Assembly: GCA_017302355.1 (NCBI GenBank)
Contig: JAFLDQ010000166.1
Coordinates: 1-7,453, forward strand
Source of the DNA: Dechloromonas sp.
GTDB taxonomy: Bacteria; Pseudomonadota; Gammaproteobacteria; Burkholderiales; Rhodocyclaceae
Length of the DNA stretch: 7,453 nucleotides
Reading direction: 5' to 3'
This document shows positions 6,298-7,453 of the stretch, piece by piece; position 1 is the stretch's first letter; the number at the start of each line of letters is the position of its first letter. The notes under the pieces were generated by a model. The model saw only the letters and a list, made by a program, of their open reading frames with translations, was not told the DNA's origin and ran no database searches. Made by a program: the position numbers and the translations under genes.

Positions 6298-7453
6298 ATG
6301 ATTGCCGACCTCGAAGAGCACCCGCTCCGCCAGCGCCTCAACAACGAATTCCATGCCCGCCCGCCGATTCCGCTGCCCGGCGCGACGCTCGTCTCGCATC
6401 TGGCATTCAAGCATAGCGCGGCCGCCGCCGAAGCCGCCCGCGACAACCTGGCGCTGCTTACCCGGACGCAGAACTGCAACGCGATCGAGCGTTCGGATTC
6501 GCACCTGATGCTGGAAACCGCCAGCTTCCGCATGCGTTGGGAGTTGCACACCGAGTTTTCCAGCTACACCTTCTTCCGCCCGCTCACAGCCGGCGAGCCT
6601 CTCGACCCCGATGCCACCGCGTTCGCCGCGGCGCACCCCGACTGGCTCGCCGGGATTCCCGGCAGACTGATCGTGGCAACGCATGTCGAGTTGCGGTCGA
6701 CCCGCGAAATCGACCCGGAATCGGTGCTCGCCGGCCTGACCCCGAGCGGACGGACGATGGTCGGCGCCCGGGTGGCCGACGCGGCGGCGTGGATCTTCAC
6801 CGACTTCAAGATCGACAACGGTTTCTCGCGTTTTCTCGTCCTCGACGAAAGGATGACCCAGCGCCAGGCGGGCCGCACCGTCCAGCGCCTGGTCGAAATC
6901 GAAACCTACCGCATGATGGCGCTGCTTGGCCTGCCGGTGGCCAAGGAAGTCAGCCGCTGGCTGTACCCCGGCGAAAAAGGACTCGCCGATTTGATGGACC
7001 GGATCGGCCAGGCGCGGACGACCGAGGACGAACGCGAGGCGCTGTCCGCGCTGTCCGGGCTGGCCGCCGAGGTCGAGCACTCGATCGCCCGCACGACCTT
7101 CCGCTTCGGTGCGTCGCGCGCCTATCACGGGCTGGTCATGCAGCGCATCGAGGAGTTGCGCGAGTCGCGCATCTCGGGCCTGCCGACCTTCCACGAATTC
7201 ATGCAGCGCCGCCTGTTGCCGGCGATGAATACCTGCGCGGCGATCAGCCGCCGCCAGGAAGAACTCTCCGCCCGCGTCGCCCGCAACAGCCAGCTGCTGC
7301 GCACCCGCGTCGACATCGAACTCGAACGCCAGAACCAGGAACTGCTCGGCCAGATGAACAAGCGCGCGCACTTGCAGCTGCGCCTGCAGGAAACGGTCGA
7401 AGGCCTGTCGGTCGTCGTCCTGACCTACTACGGGTCGCAACTGGTGCAGTATC
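6298..7453 (+). CDS. DUF3422 family protein, 5' part (runs off window)
   Basis: An open frame of 385 codons from ATG 6298 continues past the window edge. It begins with HPLRQRLNNEFHARPP (residues 8-23), the typical opening of DUF3422 proteins, and has HTEFSSYTFF (84-93) and RMMALLGLPVAKE in the middle, all remembered family signatures. Residues about 302-366 are rich in Arg, Glu, Gln and Leu and look like a coiled coil. A hydrophobic stretch (VEGLSVVVLTYYGSQLVQY, 367-385) then begins what is usually the first of two C-terminal membrane helices. Most members have about 420 residues, so roughly 40 are missing. The protein is expected in the inner membrane with a large cytoplasmic part; its function is unknown. 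No clear ribosome binding site precedes the start. There is no evidence that it belongs functionally to the cbb cluster. Confidence 0.85.
   Translation, partial: MIADLEEHPLRQRLNNEFHARPPIPLPGATLVSHLAFKHSAAAAEAARDNLALLTRTQNCNAIERSDSHLMLETASFRMRWELHTEFSSYTFFRPLTAGEPLDPDATAFAAAHPDWLAGIPGRLIVATHVELRSTREIDPESVLAGLTPSGRTMVGARVADAAAWIFTDFKIDNGFSRFLVLDERMTQRQAGRTVQRLVEIETYRMMALLGLPVAKEVSRWLYPGEKGLADLMDRIGQARTTEDEREALSALSGLAAEVEHSIARTTFRFGASRAYHGLVMQRIEELRESRISGLPTFHEFMQRRLLPAMNTCAAISRRQEELSARVARNSQLLRTRVDIELERQNQELLGQMNKRAHLQLRLQETVEGLSVVVLTYYGSQLVQY

Overview
The window is GC-rich DNA from a chemo- or photoautotroph-capable proteobacterium, most likely a betaproteobacterium of the Rhodocyclales type (Dechloromonas/Accumulibacter-like). 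That placement rests on the high-GC codon use, the protein sequences and the gene set as I remember the families; no database search was run. Its core is a form II RuBisCO operon.

Layout. Bases 1-375 hold two back-to-back insertion-sequence remnants. One is the start of a transposase helix-turn-helix protein reading leftwards off the window edge, with a hairpin-forming palindrome inside its N-terminal coding part. The other is a 46-codon remnant of an OrfA-type transposase reading rightwards. Bases 376-645 contain no gene. The first part is featureless apart from weak repeats, and the last 110 bases are an AT-rich control region with LysR-type operator-like motifs and a probable promoter for cbbM. 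Then, all on the plus strand, come cbbM (form II RuBisCO, 652-2031), a compact intrinsic-terminator hairpin, cbbQ (MoxR-type AAA+ ATPase, 2092-2895), cbbO (VWA-domain adaptor, 2901-5198), a LysR-family regulator that looks like CbbR (best start 5276, end 6226) with its own sigma70-like promoter, and the 5' part of a DUF3422 membrane-anchored protein (6298 to the window end).

How the genes work together. CbbM fixes CO2 onto ribulose-1,5-bisphosphate. CbbQ and CbbO together form the CbbQO-type RuBisCO activase, which removes inhibitory sugar phosphates from dead-end RuBisCO; the pairing next to a form II enzyme fits the Q2O2 class. CbbR would sense Calvin-cycle metabolites and control the cbbM promoter. 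A terminator between cbbM and cbbQ offers a simple way to make much more RuBisCO than activase from one promoter. The unusual points are this terminator, the placement of cbbR downstream and co-directional rather than divergent upstream, and the transposon debris directly upstream of the operon's control region. I see no wholly new system here: the operon is a known type with some local regulatory features worth testing.
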